A DNA stretch of 64,000 nt from Halomonas getboli (GCF_023094245.1 NZ_JALMEW010000010.1:1-64000); one strand, 5' to 3'; positions 19,738 through 37,090 are shown, counted from the stretch's first letter. Numbers and translations are program-made. The notes: generated by a model not told the origin, from the letters alone.

Positions 19738-20883
19738 TTGAACAAACCCGCGATACTGGCCTTGGAAGATGGCAGTGTGTTTCATGGCACCGCCATTGGC
19801 GCCGATGGGCAAACCAGCGGTGAGGTGGTGTTCAATACGGCCATGACCGGCTATCAGGAAATTCTCACCGACCCCTCCTACACCCGACAGATCGTCACCC
19901 TGACCTATCCCCACATCGGCAACACCGGCATCAACGCCGAGGACGTCGAGTCCGGTGCCATCGCCGCCGCCGGCCTGGTGATCCGCGACCTGCCGCTGCT
20001 GGCCAGCAACTTCCGCTCCGAGCAGTCGCTCTCCGACTATCTGGCGAGCCAGAACGTGCTGGGCATCGCCGACATCGACACCCGCCGCCTGACCCGCATC
20101 CTGCGCGACAAGGGGGCCCAGAACGGCGCCATCCTGGCCGGCGCGGACGCCGAGGGCGAGGGCGCCGAGGCACGCGCCCTCGAAGCCGCCAAGGCCTTCC
20201 CGGGCCTCAAGGGCATGGACCTGGCCAAGGTGGTGTCCTGCCAGTCCGCCTACGAGTGGAGCGAGGGCGAGTGGACCCTGGGTGCCGGCTACGCCGATGC
20301 CGCCGATGCCGAGCGCCCCTTCCACGTGGTCGCCTACGACTACGGCGTGAAGCGCAACATCCTGCGCATGCTGGCCTCCCGCGGCTGCCGGCTGACCGTG
20401 GTGCCGGCCCAGACCCCGGCCAGCGAGGTCATGGCGCTGAAGCCGGACGGCATCTTCCTCTCCAACGGCCCCGGCGACCCCGAGCCCTGCGAGTACGCCA
20501 TCGCCGCCATCCGCGAGCTGCTCGAGACCGAGCTGCCGATCTTCGGCATCTGCCTCGGCCACCAGCTGCTGGCGCTGGCCAGCGGCGCGACGTCCGAGAA
20601 GATGAAGTTCGGCCACCACGGTGCCAACCATCCGGTCCAGGATCTCGACACCGGCCACGTGATGATCACCAGCCAGAACCACGGCTTCGCCGCGGACGAG
20701 GCGTCCCTGCCCGCGACCCTGCGCGCGACCCACCGTTCGCTGTTCGACGGCACCCTGCAGGGCATCGAGCGCACCGACCGTCCGGCCTTCAGCTTCCAGG
20801 GCCACCCGGAGGCGAGCCCGGGGCCGCGCGATGTCGCGCCGCTGTTCGACCGCTTTATCTCCATGATGAAGGAACGCCGCTAA
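19738..20883 (+). CDS. carA: Carbamoyl-phosphate synthase, small (glutaminase) subunit
   Basis: Hydrolyses glutamine and passes ammonia to CarB for carbamoyl phosphate, feeding arginine and pyrimidine synthesis. The 381 residues comprise an N-terminal CPSase domain and a C-terminal class I amidotransferase with nucleophile Cys272 in FGICLGHQ and the His356/Glu358 pair in [11 protein letters not shown]. The start is a TTG at 19738 preceded by a strong GGGAGGA with 7-nt spacing; no ATG fits the family start [12 protein letters not shown]. Followed by carB and greA, as in Pseudomonas aeruginosa. Confidence 0.96.
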   Translation: MNKPAILALEDGSVFHGTAIGADGQTSGEVVFNTAMTGYQEILTDPSYTRQIVTLTYPHIGNTGINAEDVESGAIAAAGLVIRDLPLLASNFRSEQSLSDYLASQNVLGIADIDTRRLTRILRDKGAQNGAILAGADAEGEGAEARALEAAKAFPGLKGMDLAKVVSCQSAYEWSEGEWTLGAGYADAADAERPFHVVAYDYGVKRNILRMLASRGCRLTVVPAQTPASEVMALKPDGIFLSNGPGDPEPCEYAIAAIRELLETELPIFGICLGHQLLALASGATSEKMKFGHHGANHPVQDLDTGHVMITSQNHGFAADEASLPATLRATHRSLFDGTLQGIERTDRPAFSFQGHPEASPGPRDVAPLFDRFISMMKERR

Positions 20884-20942
20884 GCGTTGATCCTCAGTCA
20901 CCATCGAGTCCTTCTTTACACCGATTAGCCGCGGGAACCGTC

Positions 20943-24169
<3,227 letters not shown>

Positions 24170-24173
<4 letters not shown>

Positions 24174-24646
24174 ACAAGGTCCCGATGACCGTCGTCGGTG
24201 AGCAGCGTCTGCGCGACGAGCTCGAACACCTCAAGAGCGAGGCCCGCCCGAACGTGATCGCGGCCATCGCCGAGGCGCGCGAGCACGGCGACCTCAAGGA
24301 AAACGCCGAGTATCATGCGGCCCGCGAGCAGCAGGGCTTCATCGAGGGGCGTATCCAGGAGATCGAGGGCAAGCTCTCCAACGCACAGGTCATCGATGTC
24401 ACCAAGCTGCCCAAGACCGGCAAGGTGATTTTCGGGGTGACCGTGGAGCTGATGAATCTGGATACCGACGAGGAGGTGACCTACCGCATCGTCGGCGAGG
24501 ACGAGGCCGACATCAAGGCCGGTCAGATCTCCGTGACCTCGCCCATCGCCCGTGCCCTGATCGGCAAGGAAGAGGGTGAGGTGGTGCTGGTGCGTACCCC
24601 CGGCGGCGACGTCGAGTACGAGATCTCGAGCGTCGAGCACCTGTAA
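24170..24646 (+). CDS. greA: Transcription elongation factor GreA
   Basis: Enters the RNA polymerase secondary channel and stimulates cleavage of backtracked RNA. The 158-residue protein has an N-terminal coiled coil with the acidic tip [18 protein letters not shown] (residues 38-55; Asp41 and Glu44 are the catalytic positions) and the C-terminal FKBP-like domain. Its ATG overlaps the carB stop (ATGA), matching the carA-carB-greA operon known in Pseudomonas aeruginosa. A strong terminator follows. Confidence 0.97.
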
Positions 24647-24721
24647 GCGCCGAGCGTCAAGCTGCAGGCGCCAGGCCGCTCGGTGACGGGCGGCTGGTGT
24701 AGAGGCGGCAAATCGGCATAA

Positions 24722-24755
24722 AGAAGCCCCGCTGACTCTTGTCGGCGGGGCTTCT
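24722..24755 (+). terminator. Terminator between greA and yhbY
   Basis: AGAAGCCCCGC pairs with GCGGGGCTTCT (11 bp), then CGTTGG. It closes the carAB-greA operon and may also serve convergent yhbY (AGAAG side). Confidence 0.75.
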
Positions 24756-24795
24756 CGTTGGGCGGCCGTTAGCTATTCTTGGCCGCTTGGCCACC

Positions 24796-25122
24796 TCAGC
24801 GCCGGCCGTGATGCTCCTCGAAGCGCTTGATGTTGGAGAGCTTCGGATTGGCCTTGGGGTTGTGGCGGTAGAAGAGGGCGACCTTGCCGATCTTCTGCAC
24901 CAGCTCGGCCTTGCTCTCGGCGACCAGGGCCTCCAGCACGGCGGCGCGGTCCTCGCGCTCGCTCAGCGCCAGCTTGACCTTGACCAGCTCGTGGTCGCGC
25001 AGTGCCCGGTCGAGCTCGGCGAGCACGCCCTCGGAGAGGCCGTTCTCGGAGACCGTGACGACGGGGTCGAGATGGTGGCCGATGCTGCGAAATGCTTTCT
25101 TTTGTGCCTGTGACAAGCTCAT
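24796..25122 (-). CDS. yhbY: Ribosome assembly RNA-binding protein YhbY (CRM domain)
   Basis: Small CRS1-YhbY (CRM) domain protein that binds pre-50S particles. The 108 residues start MSLSQAQKKAFRSIGHHLDP, followed by the family motif VTVSENGLSEGVLAELDRAL near residue 22 and a terminal KVALFYRHNPKANPKL that resembles the usual GxxxVLYR element. Start at the ATG 25120-25122. It is divergent from rlmE and ftsH, the same order as in E. coli (yhbY / rlmE-ftsH). Confidence 0.93.
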   Translation of the reverse strand: MSLSQAQKKAFRSIGHHLDPVVTVSENGLSEGVLAELDRALRDHELVKVKLALSEREDRAAVLEALVAESKAELVQKIGKVALFYRHNPKANPKLSNIKRFEEHHGRR

Positions 25123-25299
25123 GGTATCTTGCTTCTTCCCGGTTGGCGCGCAGCGCACATGGTACGGTGAATCGCCTCGCGGCGAAAGCGCGGCCGGCTC
25201 TCACCGCCTCCTCGACCGGCCCGCAAGGTCAGCTTCCCCATCCCCGGTTTCCGGAATCCGCTCGACCCCCTGTCATCCAGATTTCTCACAGGTGATGCC

Positions 25300-25959
25300 G
25301 TGGCATCTTCCCATGACGCCCGGGCCAAGGGCTCCAAGCGTGGCGCCAGCAAGAGCAGCGCCGGCTGGCTGAAGGAACACTTCGACGACCGCTACGTCCA
25401 GCAGAGCTGGCAGGACGGCTATCGCTCGCGGGCCAGCTACAAGCTGCTGGCGCTGGACGAGAAGGACAAGCTGCTGAAGCCCGGCATGACGATCATCGAC
25501 CTGGGCGCCGCCCCCGGCGGCTGGAGCCAGATCGCCGCCGAGAAGGTCGGCGACCATGGCGTCGTCATCGCCTCCGACATCCTCGAGATGGACGCCCTGG
25601 CCGGCGTCGACTTCGTGCAGGGCGACTTTACCGAGGAGCACGTGCTCGACGAGATCCTCGCCCGCCTCGGCGATCGCCCGGTGGACCTTGTGATGTCGGA
25701 CATGGCCCCCAATATGAGTGGGATGGCCGCCATCGATCAGCCCCAGGCGATGTATCTGGTGGAGCTGGCCCTGGACCTGGCGCGACAGACCCTGTCGCCC
25801 GGCGGCACCTTCCTGGCCAAGGTCTTCCATGGCGAAGGCTTCGATGCCTACCTGAAGGAGCTGCGCGGTAGCTTCAAGAGGGTGGTGACGCGCAAGCCGG
25901 AGGCGTCCCGGGCGCGCTCCCGCGAGGTCTACCTGCTGGCGGAGGGGTTCCGCGGCTGA
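25300..25959 (+). CDS. rlmE: 23S rRNA (uridine-2552-2'-O)-methyltransferase
   Basis: Methylates U2552 of 23S rRNA late in 50S assembly, using S-adenosylmethionine. The 219-residue protein has the RrmJ fold: SAM motif [13 protein letters not shown] near residue 63, and [13 protein letters not shown] near 128 with the catalytic Asp of the K-D-K-E tetrad. The start is GTG at 25300 after AGGTGATGCC; the first residues ([18 protein letters not shown]) are basic, as usual. It is upstream of ftsH, as in E. coli, and divergent from yhbY. Confidence 0.95.
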   Translation: MASSHDARAKGSKRGASKSSAGWLKEHFDDRYVQQSWQDGYRSRASYKLLALDEKDKLLKPGMTIIDLGAAPGGWSQIAAEKVGDHGVVIASDILEMDALAGVDFVQGDFTEEHVLDEILARLGDRPVDLVMSDMAPNMSGMAAIDQPQAMYLVELALDLARQTLSPGGTFLAKVFHGEGFDAYLKELRGSFKRVVTRKPEASRARSREVYLLAEGFRG

Positions 25960-26145
25960 GCCGCGTCGCCGGGCGGGTAGCCGATAGTTTCAGGCTAACG
26001 ATGCCATGGCCGGACATCATCGCGTGTCTGTGTCACAGTGAGGACAGGTGCCGTGCCTGGCCTGCTGGCCGAACGGGCGTGGTAGGGTAGTGTCGAAGGG
26101 CCAGGCGTATACGGCCGACAGATTCTTGCAATTGAGGGTAGTCCC

Positions 26146-28113
<1,968 letters not shown>

Positions 28114-28137
28114 ACCACCGCGAGCTAGACGATCATC

Positions 28138-28157
28138 GGGCGCCCTGCGGGGCGCCC
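28138..28157 (+). terminator. Hairpin between ftsH and folP
   Basis: GGGCGCCC, TGCG loop, GGGCGCCC, followed by TTGCC. The stem is perfect but without a T-run; it may attenuate read-through from ftsH into folP-glmM. Confidence 0.5.
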
Positions 28158-28210
28158 TTGCCGTGGCAGGGGACGTCATTCCCCGCTTTCAGAACACGCT
28201 CAGGACAACG

Positions 28211-29074
28211 ATGCACAACAGCGCTCCCACCTCTCTCCAGTGTGGCCGGCACCGGCTCGATCTCTCCTTTCCCCGCGTGATGGGGATCCTCAACGTCACT
28301 CCCGACTCCTTCTCCGACGGCGGTCGGCACAATGCCCTCGACGATGCCCTGCGGCGCGCCGAGGGCATGCTGGCCGAAGGCGCGGCGATCATCGATGTCG
28401 GCGGCGAGTCCACCCGGCCCGGCGCCGAGGCGGTGCCGCTGCAGCAGGAGCTCGACCGGGTGGTGCCGGTGGTCGAGGCGCTGGTGCGCGAGTTCGATGC
28501 CCTGGTGTCGGTGGACACCAGCGCCCCCGAGGTGATGACTGCCGCGGCCGAGGCCGGCGCCGGCATGCTCAACGACGTGCGCAACCTGCGCCGCGAGGGC
28601 GCCCTGCGCGCCGCCGCCGCCAGCGGCCTGCCGGTGTGCGTGATGCACATGCTCGGCGAGCCCAGCGACATGCAGGACGCGCCCCGCTACGACGTGCCGG
28701 TGGAGGAGGCGGTGGCCGACTTCCTCGAGCGGCGGGTGGCGGAGTGCGAGGCCGCCGGCCTGCGTCGCGAACGGCTGATCCTCGACCCGGGCTTCGGCTT
28801 CGCCAAGAGCGTCGAGCACAACCTGCGCCTGCTCCATCGCCTGGGGCGTCTGGAGGCGCTCGGCCTGCCGCTGCTGGTGGGCATGTCGCGCAAGAGCATG
28901 ATCGGCAAGGTGCTGGATCGCCCGGTGGAGGAGCGCCTGCATGGCGGCCTGGCGCTGTCGGCGCTGGCCGTCGAGCGCGGCGCACGGATTCTTCGCGTGC
29001 ATGACGTGGCCCCCCACGTGGATGCGATCAACATGACCTGGGCCGTGCTCGAGGAGGGCCGCCACGATGACTAA
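28211..29074 (+). CDS. folP: Dihydropteroate synthase
   Basis: Joins p-aminobenzoate to the pterin diphosphate in folate synthesis; target of sulfonamides. The 287 residues carry the family motifs [16 protein letters not shown] near residue 23, [11 protein letters not shown] near 60, and [16 protein letters not shown] near 193. The ATG at 28211 is used; an in-frame frame extending far upstream overlaps ftsH and is not real. It overlaps glmM by 8 nt, forming the folP-glmM pair that also follows ftsH in E. coli. Confidence 0.96.
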   Translation: MHNSAPTSLQCGRHRLDLSFPRVMGILNVTPDSFSDGGRHNALDDALRRAEGMLAEGAAIIDVGGESTRPGAEAVPLQQELDRVVPVVEALVREFDALVSVDTSAPEVMTAAAEAGAGMLNDVRNLRREGALRAAAASGLPVCVMHMLGEPSDMQDAPRYDVPVEEAVADFLERRVAECEAAGLRRERLILDPGFGFAKSVEHNLRLLHRLGRLEALGLPLLVGMSRKSMIGKVLDRPVEERLHGGLALSALAVERGARILRVHDVAPHVDAINMTWAVLEEGRHDD

Positions 29075-30416
29075 GCGTTACTTCGGAACCGACGGAATCC
29101 GCGGCACGGTGGGCGAGCCGCCCATCACCGCCGACTTCATGCTCAAGCTGGGCTGGGCCACCGGCCGGGTGCTGGCCGAGAAGGTCGGCCGCGCGCGAGT
29201 GGTGATCGGCAAGGACACCCGCATCTCCGGCTACATGTTCGAGTCGGCGCTGGAGGCCGGGCTGTCCGCGGCCGGCGTCGACGTCATCCTGCTCGGCCCG
29301 ATGCCGACGCCGGGCATCGCCTACCTGACGCGGGCCTTCCGCGCCAACGCCGGCATCGTCATCTCGGCGTCGCACAATCCGTTCGCCGACAACGGCATCA
29401 AGTTCTTCTCCGCCGCCGGCACCAAGCTCGGCGACGCGGTCGAGGAGCGCATCGAGGCGATGCTCGAGGAGCCGCTGACCACGGTGGCGCCGGATGCCCT
29501 GGGCAAGGTGCGTCGCGCCGACGACGCCGCTGGCCGCTACATCGAGTTCTGCAAGTCGACCATTCCCGACCGCGTCGACCTGCACGGTCTGAAGATGGTG
29601 ATCGACTGCGCCCACGGTGCCACCTACCACATCGCCCCCAGCGTGTTCCGCGAGCTGGATGCCAAGGTGGAAGTGATCGGCGCCGAGCCGGACGGCCTCA
29701 ACATCAATCGTGAGGTCGGCTCCACCCATCCTGCCGCGCTGCGCGCCGCGGTGATCCGCAGCGGCGCCGATCTGGGCGTCGCCTTCGACGGCGACGGCGA
29801 TCGGGTGCTGATGGTCGACGCCGACGGTCGCGAGATCGACGGCGACGACATCCTCTACATGATCGCCCGCGACCGCCACGCCCGCGGCGAGCTGGGCGGC
29901 GGCGTGGTCGGCACCCTGATGAGTAACTTCGGCCTGGCCGCCGCGCTCGAGTCGATGGGCGTGCCCTTCGAGCGGGCCAGGGTCGGCGACCGCTATGTGA
30001 TGGAGCGCCTGGCGGCCAACGACTGGCGGCTCGGCGGCGAGTCCTCCGGCCATATCGTCTGCGGCCATGTGCAGACCACCGGCGACGGCATCGTCTCCGC
30101 CCTGCAGGTGCTGGCGATCATGGTGCGCGAAGGCAAGCCGCTGGGCCGGTTGCTCGACGGCCTGGAGAAGGCCCCCCAGGCGCTGGTCAACGTGCGGCTG
30201 ACGCCGGGCAGCGATGCCCGGGCGCTGATGGAGGAGGCCTCGCTGCAGCGCGCGGTGGCCGCCGTCGAGGCCGAGCTCGGCGACCAGGGGCGGGTGCTGC
30301 TGCGTCCCTCCGGCACCGAGCCGCTGATCCGGGTGATGGTCGAGGGACGCCCGCACCTGGACGTGGACGGTCTGGCTCGCCGCCTGGCGGCCGACGTGGA
30401 GGGGCTGCTGTCCTGA
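29067..30416 (+). CDS. glmM: Phosphoglucosamine mutase
   Basis: Converts glucosamine-6-phosphate to glucosamine-1-phosphate for peptidoglycan and LPS precursors. The 449 residues are of normal length. The start is the typical [10 protein letters not shown]; the phosphorylated active serine is Ser102 in [12 protein letters not shown]; the metal loop DGDGDR lies near 245-250; and the phosphate-binding [12 protein letters not shown] is near 413. The ATG overlaps the folP stop, so translation is coupled. tpiA follows after 64 bp. Confidence 0.97.
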   Translation: MTKRYFGTDGIRGTVGEPPITADFMLKLGWATGRVLAEKVGRARVVIGKDTRISGYMFESALEAGLSAAGVDVILLGPMPTPGIAYLTRAFRANAGIVISASHNPFADNGIKFFSAAGTKLGDAVEERIEAMLEEPLTTVAPDALGKVRRADDAAGRYIEFCKSTIPDRVDLHGLKMVIDCAHGATYHIAPSVFRELDAKVEVIGAEPDGLNINREVGSTHPAALRAAVIRSGADLGVAFDGDGDRVLMVDADGREIDGDDILYMIARDRHARGELGGGVVGTLMSNFGLAAALESMGVPFERARVGDRYVMERLAANDWRLGGESSGHIVCGHVQTTGDGIVSALQVLAIMVREGKPLGRLLDGLEKAPQALVNVRLTPGSDARALMEEASLQRAVAAVEAELGDQGRVLLRPSGTEPLIRVMVEGRPHLDVDGLARRLAADVEGLLS

Positions 30417-30480
30417 GGCTGGTTGTCTTGACAGGGCCGCTCCTATACCATTTCGCTCCACCTTGAAAGAGGGAAGCTGC

Positions 30481-31230
<750 letters not shown>

Positions 31231-31234
31231 TACC

Positions 31235-31603
31235 ATGCAAGTTGCCATTCTCATGATCCACGTGGCGATCGCCATCGCTCTGGTCGTCCTGATCCTGCTG
31301 CAGCAGGGCAAGGGCGCCGACGCCGGTGCCTCCTTCGGCGGCGGCGCTTCCCAGACCGTATTCGGCTCCCGCGGCAGCGGCGGCTTCCTGTCGCGCGCCA
31401 CCGGCGTGCTGGCCGCGGCCTTCTTCGCCACTTCCCTGACCCTGGCGTATTTCGCCTCCCAGGCCGGCCAGGCACCGAAGGAAACGGGGATTCCCGATGC
31501 CAAGCTGATCGAACAGCAGCAAAATTCCGTGCCGTCCCTTGACGAAGGCTCCTCGAGTGCGGATAATGCTGCGCCAGTGCTGGAGAGCAGCGACGGAAAC
31601 TGA
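31235..31603 (+). CDS. secG: Preprotein translocase subunit SecG
   Basis: Small inner-membrane partner of SecYE that assists protein export. The 122 residues have a first membrane helix (about 3-21, [19 protein letters not shown]), the conserved loop [23 protein letters not shown] near 22-45 and a second helix around 51-72, followed by a polar C-terminal tail. It starts 5 nt after the tpiA stop, so probably cotranscribed. The tRNA-Leu(GAG) gene follows at once, as in E. coli. Confidence 0.95.
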   Translation: MQVAILMIHVAIAIALVVLILLQQGKGADAGASFGGGASQTVFGSRGSGGFLSRATGVLAAAFFATSLTLAYFASQAGQAPKETGIPDAKLIEQQQNSVPSLDEGSSSADNAAPVLESSDGN

Positions 31604-31627
31604 GTCGTGAATCCGGCCTCCCCTGAT

Positions 31628-31714
31628 GCCGAAGTGGTGGAATTGGTAGACACGCTATCTTGAGGGGGTAGTGGCCTTACGGCCGTGCGGGTTCAAGTCC
31701 CGCCTTCGGCACCA
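31628..31714 (+). tRNA. leuU: tRNA-Leu (anticodon GAG)
   Basis: An 87-nt type II tRNA with encoded CCA. Acceptor GCCGAAG pairs with CTTCGGC; anticodon loop CTTGAGG with GAG at 31662-31664; a long variable arm (GTGGCCTTACGGCCGT), as expected for leucine tRNAs; T-arm GGTTCAAGTCC. It sits between secG and the initiator tRNA, like E. coli leuU. Confidence 0.97.
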
Positions 31715-31792
31715 TTCCTGAAGCCGATCCGACGATCTCATCGTTGTGCATCGGATCTTCATCGCAGGATTGGCGAAACGGTGTGATGCGGC

Positions 31793-31821
31793 TTGACGGA
31801 GACGCTGAGTCAGCATAGAAT
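31793..31821 (+). promoter_or_regulatory. Sigma-70 promoter of the initiator tRNA and nusA operon
   Basis: TTGACG (-35), 17-bp spacer, TAGAAT (-10), 16 bp before the tRNA-Met 5' end. A strong match with ideal spacing. Confidence 0.8.
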
Positions 31822-31837
31822 CACCGACCTAGATTGA

Positions 31838-31914
<77 letters not shown>

Positions 31915-31983
31915 TCTTCCTGTCGACATGCAGGGCCTTTAAGGGGCATGTCAGACGCCGAGAAGTGGTATACAGGTTTCTTG

Positions 31984-32011
31984 AAAAGCCCCTTCCTGTG
32001 AAGGGGCTTTT
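31984..32011 (+). terminator. Intrinsic terminator between metY and rimP
   Basis: AAAAGCCCCTTC, CTGT loop, GAAGGGGCTTTT with continuing T. In the E. coli operon a partial terminator lies at the same place, letting some transcription reach nusA. Confidence 0.85.
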
Positions 32012-32135
32012 TGTTAGCGGCCAGCTCGCCGGCAAGCATCGGCGGCGCTGATCCGGGCAACGCCAATCAGCCACCTGACTTTCCTGTTCACTCCCGGCCA
32101 GGTGCCTGATGCAACGGCTGTAGGAGCTTTCTTCC

Positions 32136-32597
32136 GTGGCAACCAAGGATGCTGCGCTGCACGCGCTGATCGAACCGGTGGTCTCGGCCATGGGGTTCGA
32201 GCTGTGGGGCATCGACTACCTGTCCCAGGGCAAACACTCCCGTCTGGTGATCTACATCGATCACGCCGATGGCGTGAATGTGGATGACTGCGCCGACGTC
32301 AGCCGCCAGGTCAGTGCGGTGTTCGACGTCGAGGATCCCATCAGCGGTGAATATCGGCTCGAGGTGTCCTCCCCGGGGATGGATCGTCCCCTGTTCACCC
32401 TCGAGCAGTTCGCGCGCTATGCCGGCCACCACGTGGCGGTGAAGCTGCGCGTGCCGTTCGACGGGCGGCGCAAGTTCCAGGGCCTGCTGGCCGGCGTCGA
32501 GAACGACGAGGTGCTGGTGCGGCTCGACGACGAGGAATACTGCTTTCCCATCGAGAGCATCGATCAGGCGCGGGTCGTGCCGCAGTTCGAAGACTGA
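32136..32597 (+). CDS. rimP: Ribosome maturation factor RimP
   Basis: Cytosolic factor needed for 30S subunit assembly. The 153 residues are in the family range. Typical sequence blocks are [18 protein letters not shown] near 10-27, [19 protein letters not shown] near 50-68, and the highly conserved [12 protein letters not shown] near 75-86. The start is a GTG at 32136 with TAGGAG 9 nt upstream. It is first protein gene of the rimP-nusA-infB operon. Confidence 0.96.
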   Translation: MATKDAALHALIEPVVSAMGFELWGIDYLSQGKHSRLVIYIDHADGVNVDDCADVSRQVSAVFDVEDPISGEYRLEVSSPGMDRPLFTLEQFARYAGHHVAVKLRVPFDGRRKFQGLLAGVENDEVLVRLDDEEYCFPIESIDQARVVPQFED

Positions 32598-32637
32598 GGT
32601 CGATGCACAAGGACGGGTTTTCTGGCGAGGCTAAGGC

Positions 32638-34131
32638 ATGAGTAAAGAGATTCTGGCGGTCGTCGACGCGATCTCCAACGAAAAGGGTGTCCCCCGCGAG
32701 GTGATCTTCGAGGCCGTCGAGGCGGCGCTGGCCAGCGCGTCACGCAAGCGTTTCGAGGACGAAGAGGTCAGCGTGCGGGTACACATCGACCGCGTGACCG
32801 GTGACTACGAGACGTTCCGCCGCTGGGAGGTCGTCGAGGACGACGACTTCGACGGCCCGGACGCCCAGATCAAGCTGACCTTCGCCGAGCGTCGCGATCC
32901 GCCGCTGGGCCTGGGTGACGTGGTCGAGGAGCAGATCGAGAACGCCGCCTTCGGTCGCATCGCGGCCCAGACCGCCAAGCAGGTCATCGTGCAGAAGGTG
33001 CGCGAGGCCGAGCGGGCCGAGGTGGTGCGCCTCTACGCCGACCGCGAAGGCGAGCTGGTCGCCGGCATCGTCAAGAAGACGACACGCGACGGCCTGATCA
33101 TCGATCTCGGCGAGAACGCCGAGGCCTTCCTGCCGCGCAGCGAGATGATCCCGGGCGAGCGCTATCGCATGAACGAGCGCGTCCGCGCGCTGTTGACCAA
33201 GGTCGATCCGGAGGCCCGCGGCGCCCAGCTGATCCTGTCGCGTACCTGCCCGGAGCTGATCATCGAGCTGTTCAGCATCGAGGTGCCGGAAATTGCCGAG
33301 CAGCTCATCGAGATCAAGGGCGCGGCCCGCGATCCGGGCTCGCGGGCCAAGATTGCGGTCAAGACCAACGACCGTCGCATCGACCCGGTCGGCGCCTGCG
33401 TGGGCATGCGCGGCTCGCGGGTACAAGCGGTGTCCACCGAGCTGCAGAACGAGCGCGTGGACATCGTGCTGTGGGACGACAACCCCGCCCAGCTGGTGAT
33501 CAACGCCATGGCGCCGGCGGATGTCGCCTCGATTCTCGTCGACGAGGATTCCCACGCCATGGACGTGGCGGTCGCCGAGGACAACCTGGCTCAGGCCATC
33601 GGCCGTAGCGGCCAGAACGTGCGCCTGGCCTCCGAGCTCACCGGCTGGCGTCTCAACGTCATGACCGAGGCCGAGGCCGAGGCCAAGCGCGACCAGGAGA
33701 TCGATAGCCTGGTCGAGCATTTCATCCAGCACCTGGACATCGACGACGACGTGGCTCGTCTGCTCGTCGAAGAGGGCTTCACCTCCCTGGAGGAGGTCGC
33801 CTACGTCCCGGCGGAGGAAATGCTGGAGATCGAAGAGTTCGACGAGGATCTCGTCGAGGAGCTGCGCGCTCGCGCCAAGGACGAGCTGTTGAACCTGGCC
33901 ATCGCCTCCGAGGAAGAACTCGATGGTGCCGAGCCGGCCGACGACCTGCTTGAAATGGACGGCATGGAGCGTCACCTGGCCTACATCCTGGCCAGCCGCG
34001 GCATCAAGACCATGGAGGACCTCGCCGAACAGTCCGTCGACGATCTGACGGACATCGAGGAACTGGACGAGGAGCGCGCCGCGGCACTGATCATGACTGC
34101 CCGTGCGCCTTGGTTCGAGAGCGAACAGTAA
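32638..34131 (+). CDS. nusA: Transcription termination/antitermination factor NusA
   Basis: RNA polymerase-binding factor controlling pausing, termination and rRNA antitermination. The 497 residues contain an N-terminal RNAP-binding domain (1-125), an S1 domain (about 133-200, beginning [10 protein letters not shown]), two KH domains (about 230-345, with [14 protein letters not shown] and [13 protein letters not shown]), and two C-terminal acidic repeats (AR1 near 365-425, AR2 near 440-495), as in E. coli. Start at the ATG 32638, 40 nt after rimP. Confidence 0.98.
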   Translation: MSKEILAVVDAISNEKGVPREVIFEAVEAALASASRKRFEDEEVSVRVHIDRVTGDYETFRRWEVVEDDDFDGPDAQIKLTFAERRDPPLGLGDVVEEQIENAAFGRIAAQTAKQVIVQKVREAERAEVVRLYADREGELVAGIVKKTTRDGLIIDLGENAEAFLPRSEMIPGERYRMNERVRALLTKVDPEARGAQLILSRTCPELIIELFSIEVPEIAEQLIEIKGAARDPGSRAKIAVKTNDRRIDPVGACVGMRGSRVQAVSTELQNERVDIVLWDDNPAQLVINAMAPADVASILVDEDSHAMDVAVAEDNLAQAIGRSGQNVRLASELTGWRLNVMTEAEAEAKRDQEIDSLVEHFIQHLDIDDDVARLLVEEGFTSLEEVAYVPAEEMLEIEEFDEDLVEELRARAKDELLNLAIASEEELDGAEPADDLLEMDGMERHLAYILASRGIKTMEDLAEQSVDDLTDIEELDEERAAALIMTARAPWFESEQ

Positions 34132-34158
34132 ACGGGTCACGGGCTGAGGAGGGTCGTA

Positions 34159-36654
34159 ATGTCAGAAATGACCGTTAAGGATTTTGCAGCAAAGGTGGGG
34201 CGTGAAGTGCCTCGTCTGCTGGAACAGATGAAAGAAGCCGGGCTCAAGCACAAGTCCGAAGGCGACGCCGTATCCGAAGAGGACAAGCGTCAGCTGCTGG
34301 ACTATCTCACCAAGAGTCACGGCGGGAGCGCCGAGCAGGCCGCACCCAAGAACCGTATCACCCTGACCCGCAAGACGCGCAGCCGCATCAAGAGTGGCGA
34401 TCGCGGCAAGAGCATCGAGGTGCAGGTCCGCAAGAAGCGCACCTACGTCAAGCGCGAGGAAGAGAAGCCCGTCGAGGAGCCGAAGGCGGAGGATCACGGT
34501 CCGCGTCAGCTGGTCGGCGACATGGCCGATTCCGAGGCCAAGCGCCAGGCGGAAGAAGCCAAGCGTGCCGAGGAGAAGGCCGCTCGCGAGGCCGAGGAGA
34601 AGGCCCAGGCCGAAGCGGCCGCCAAGGTCGAGCCGGAGATCCCGGTGCCGGAGCTGGAAACCCCGGCCCCGACCGAGCAGCCGCCGGCGCCGCCGAAGGA
34701 AGGCCGTACCGATCGTCGCGCCGCCCCGGCCGGCAAGAAGGCCGGCAAGAAGGGCCGTCACGAGCGTGAAGACGATCGTGGCGATCGCGAGGAGCGTCGT
34801 CGCGGCGGCAAGAAGGCCAAGCGCGCCGAGCGTCGCGGCGGCCGTCGCGGTGGCAGCCAGGGCGGCGGCAAGCACGGCTTCCAGAAGCCGACGCAGCCGA
34901 TCGTCCGCGAGGTCTCGATCCCCGAGTCGATCAGCGTCGCCGACCTGGCCGACAAGATGTCCATCAAGGCGAACGAGGTCATCAAGACCATGTTCACCAT
35001 GGGCGCGGCGGTGACCATCAACCAGACCATCGATCAGGACACCGCGGCCATCGTGGTCGAGGAGATGGGCCACAAGCCCAAGCTGGTCAAGGACGATGCG
35101 CTGGAGACCGAGGTCCTCGAGAACATCTCCTACGAGGGCGAGGAAATCACTCGCTCGCCGGTCGTGACCGTCATGGGTCACGTCGACCACGGCAAGACCT
35201 CGCTGCTCGACTACATCCGTCGTGCCAAGGTCGCCACCGGCGAGGCCGGCGGCATCACCCAGCACATCGGCGCCTACCACGTCGAGGACGATCACGGCGG
35301 CGTGACCTTCCTCGATACCCCGGGCCACGCGGCGTTCACCGCCATGCGTGCTCGCGGTGCCAAGGCCACCGACGTGGTGGTGCTGGTGGTGGCCGCCGAT
35401 GACGGCGTCATGCCCCAGACCATCGAGGCCATCGAGCACTCGAAGGCCGCCGGCGTGCCGATGGTCGTCGCGGTCAACAAGATCGACAAGCAGGGCGCCG
35501 ATCCGGATCGCGTCAAGAACGAGCTGTCCCAGCACGGCGTGATCTCCGAGGAGTGGGGTGGCGACACCCAGTTCGTGCACGTCTCCGCCAAGTCCGGCGA
35601 AGGCATCGAGGGCCTGCTCGAGTCGATCCAGCTGGTCTCCGAGGTGCTCGAGCTCAAGGCCGTGCCCGAGGCGCCCGGCAAGGGCGTGGTGGTCGAGTCC
35701 CGCCTGGACAAGGGCCGCGGCCCGGTGGCCACCGTGCTGGTCCAGAACGGCACCCTGAAGAAGGGCGACATCGTGCTCGCCGGCCTGCACTACGGCCGCG
35801 TGCGTGCGCTGATCAACGAGCTCGGCCAGCAGGTCGACGAAGCCGGCCCGGCCATGCCGGTCGAGATCCAGGGCCTGGACGGCACCCCGGAAGCGGGTGA
35901 CGACTTCATGGTCCTCGACGACGAGAAGAAGGCCCGCGAGGTCGCCAACTTCCGTCAGGGCAAGTACCGCGAGGTGCGCCTGGCTCGTCAGCAGAAGGCC
36001 AAGCTGGAGAACATGTTCTCCCAGATGGGCCAGGAAGAGGTCGCCAAGGTCAACATCGTCCTCAAGGCCGACGTCCAGGGCTCCCTGGAAGCCATCAAGG
36101 GTGCGCTCGAGGAGCTGTCGACCGACGAAGTGCAGGTCGCCGTGGTGTCCTCCGGCGTGGGCGGTATCACCGGTACCGACGCCAACCTGGCCCTGGCCAG
36201 TGACGCCATCGTGGTCGGCTTCAACGTGCGTGCCGACGCCGCCGCTCGCGAGATCATCGAGCGCGAAGGCCTCGACCTGCGCTACTACAGCGTCATCTAC
36301 CAGCTGATCGACGAGGTCAAGCAGGCGATGAGCGGCATGCTCGCGCCGGAGTGGAAGGAAGAGATCGTCGGCGTGGCCGAGGTTCGCGACGTCTTCCGCG
36401 CCCCGAAGATCGGCGCCGTTGCCGGCTGCATGGTGGTCGAGGGCACCGTCTATCGCCACAAGAAGATCCGCGTGCTGCGCGAGAACGTGGTGATCTACGA
36501 GGGCGAGCTCGAGTCCTTGCGCCGCTACAAGGACGACGTCAACGAGGTTCGCAGCGGTATCGAATGCGGTATCGGCGTGAAGAACTACAACGACGTCCAG
36601 GTCGGCGACAAGATCGAGGTCTTCGATCAGGTCAAGGTCGAGCGGACGCTCTGA
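34159..36654 (+). CDS. infB: Translation initiation factor IF-2
   Basis: GTPase that places initiator tRNA on the 30S subunit and promotes subunit joining. The 831 residues have an N-terminal IF2 fold (1-50), a charged low-complexity region rich in Lys/Arg/Glu/Ala (about 80-240), a second N domain, and the GTPase domain with G1 GHVDHGKT at 340-347, DTPGH and NKIDK. The C-terminal domains that bind fMet-tRNA follow. Start at the ATG 34159 after GAGGAGG. It is in the nusA-infB-rbfA-truB operon. Confidence 0.98.
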   Translation: MSEMTVKDFAAKVGREVPRLLEQMKEAGLKHKSEGDAVSEEDKRQLLDYLTKSHGGSAEQAAPKNRITLTRKTRSRIKSGDRGKSIEVQVRKKRTYVKREEEKPVEEPKAEDHGPRQLVGDMADSEAKRQAEEAKRAEEKAAREAEEKAQAEAAAKVEPEIPVPELETPAPTEQPPAPPKEGRTDRRAAPAGKKAGKKGRHEREDDRGDREERRRGGKKAKRAERRGGRRGGSQGGGKHGFQKPTQPIVREVSIPESISVADLADKMSIKANEVIKTMFTMGAAVTINQTIDQDTAAIVVEEMGHKPKLVKDDALETEVLENISYEGEEITRSPVVTVMGHVDHGKTSLLDYIRRAKVATGEAGGITQHIGAYHVEDDHGGVTFLDTPGHAAFTAMRARGAKATDVVVLVVAADDGVMPQTIEAIEHSKAAGVPMVVAVNKIDKQGADPDRVKNELSQHGVISEEWGGDTQFVHVSAKSGEGIEGLLESIQLVSEVLELKAVPEAPGKGVVVESRLDKGRGPVATVLVQNGTLKKGDIVLAGLHYGRVRALINELGQQVDEAGPAMPVEIQGLDGTPEAGDDFMVLDDEKKAREVANFRQGKYREVRLARQQKAKLENMFSQMGQEEVAKVNIVLKADVQGSLEAIKGALEELSTDEVQVAVVSSGVGGITGTDANLALASDAIVVGFNVRADAAAREIIEREGLDLRYYSVIYQLIDEVKQAMSGMLAPEWKEEIVGVAEVRDVFRAPKIGAVAGCMVVEGTVYRHKKIRVLRENVVIYEGELESLRRYKDDVNEVRSGIECGIGVKNYNDVQVGDKIEVFDQVKVERTL

Positions 36655-36670
36655 CCGCGAGGAGCCGATC

Positions 36671-37090
36671 ATGCGCGAGTTCAAGCGTACCGACCGGGTA
36701 GCCGACCAGCTCCAGAAGGAGCTGGCGGTACTCATCCAGCGCGAGATCAAGGATCCGCGCCTGGGCATGGTCACCGTCAGCGGGGTCACGGTCAGCCGTG
36801 ATCTCGGCTACGCCGACGTCTACGTGACGCTGCTCGGCGAGCAGGATGCCGAGCGGATCAAGGAGAACCTCGGCGTGCTCAAGCGCGCCGCCGGTTTCCT
36901 GCGTGGTCAGATCGCCCGCCGCATCAAGCTGCGTCACGTGCCGGAGCTGCGCTTCCACTACGACGAGAGCGTGGTGCGTGGCCAGCATCTGTCCTCGCTG
37001 ATCGACGAGGCGGTAGCGAGCGATCGCGACCGTCACGACGACGAGGCCGAGGGTGACGACGGCGAGCGCGGCGAGGGAGAGCGCGACTGA
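36671..37090 (+). CDS. rbfA: 30S ribosome-binding factor RbfA
   Basis: Assists 16S rRNA 5'-end maturation and cold adaptation. The 139 residues contain the KH-like RbfA fold, with FKRTDRVADQLQKELAVLIQ at the start, IKDPRLGMVTVSGVTVSRDL near 26-45, and RRIKLRHVPELRFHYDESV near 83-101. The C-terminal 25 residues are acidic and low complexity. Its stop codon overlaps the truB start by 1 nt. ATG start with GAGGAG upstream. Confidence 0.97.
   Translation: MREFKRTDRVADQLQKELAVLIQREIKDPRLGMVTVSGVTVSRDLGYADVYVTLLGEQDAERIKENLGVLKRAAGFLRGQIARRIKLRHVPELRFHYDESVVRGQHLSSLIDEAVASDRDRHDDEAEGDDGERGEGERD

Noticed and set aside
30423..30449. Promoter TTGACA with TATACC before tpiA
   Set aside because: The two hexamers are only 10 bp apart, too close for a sigma-70 promoter.
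34162..36789. 875-codon open frame antisense to infB (similar ones opposite carB, pnp, ftsH and nusA)
   Set aside because: Antisense artefact of high third-position GC; no family motif and no ribosome-binding site.
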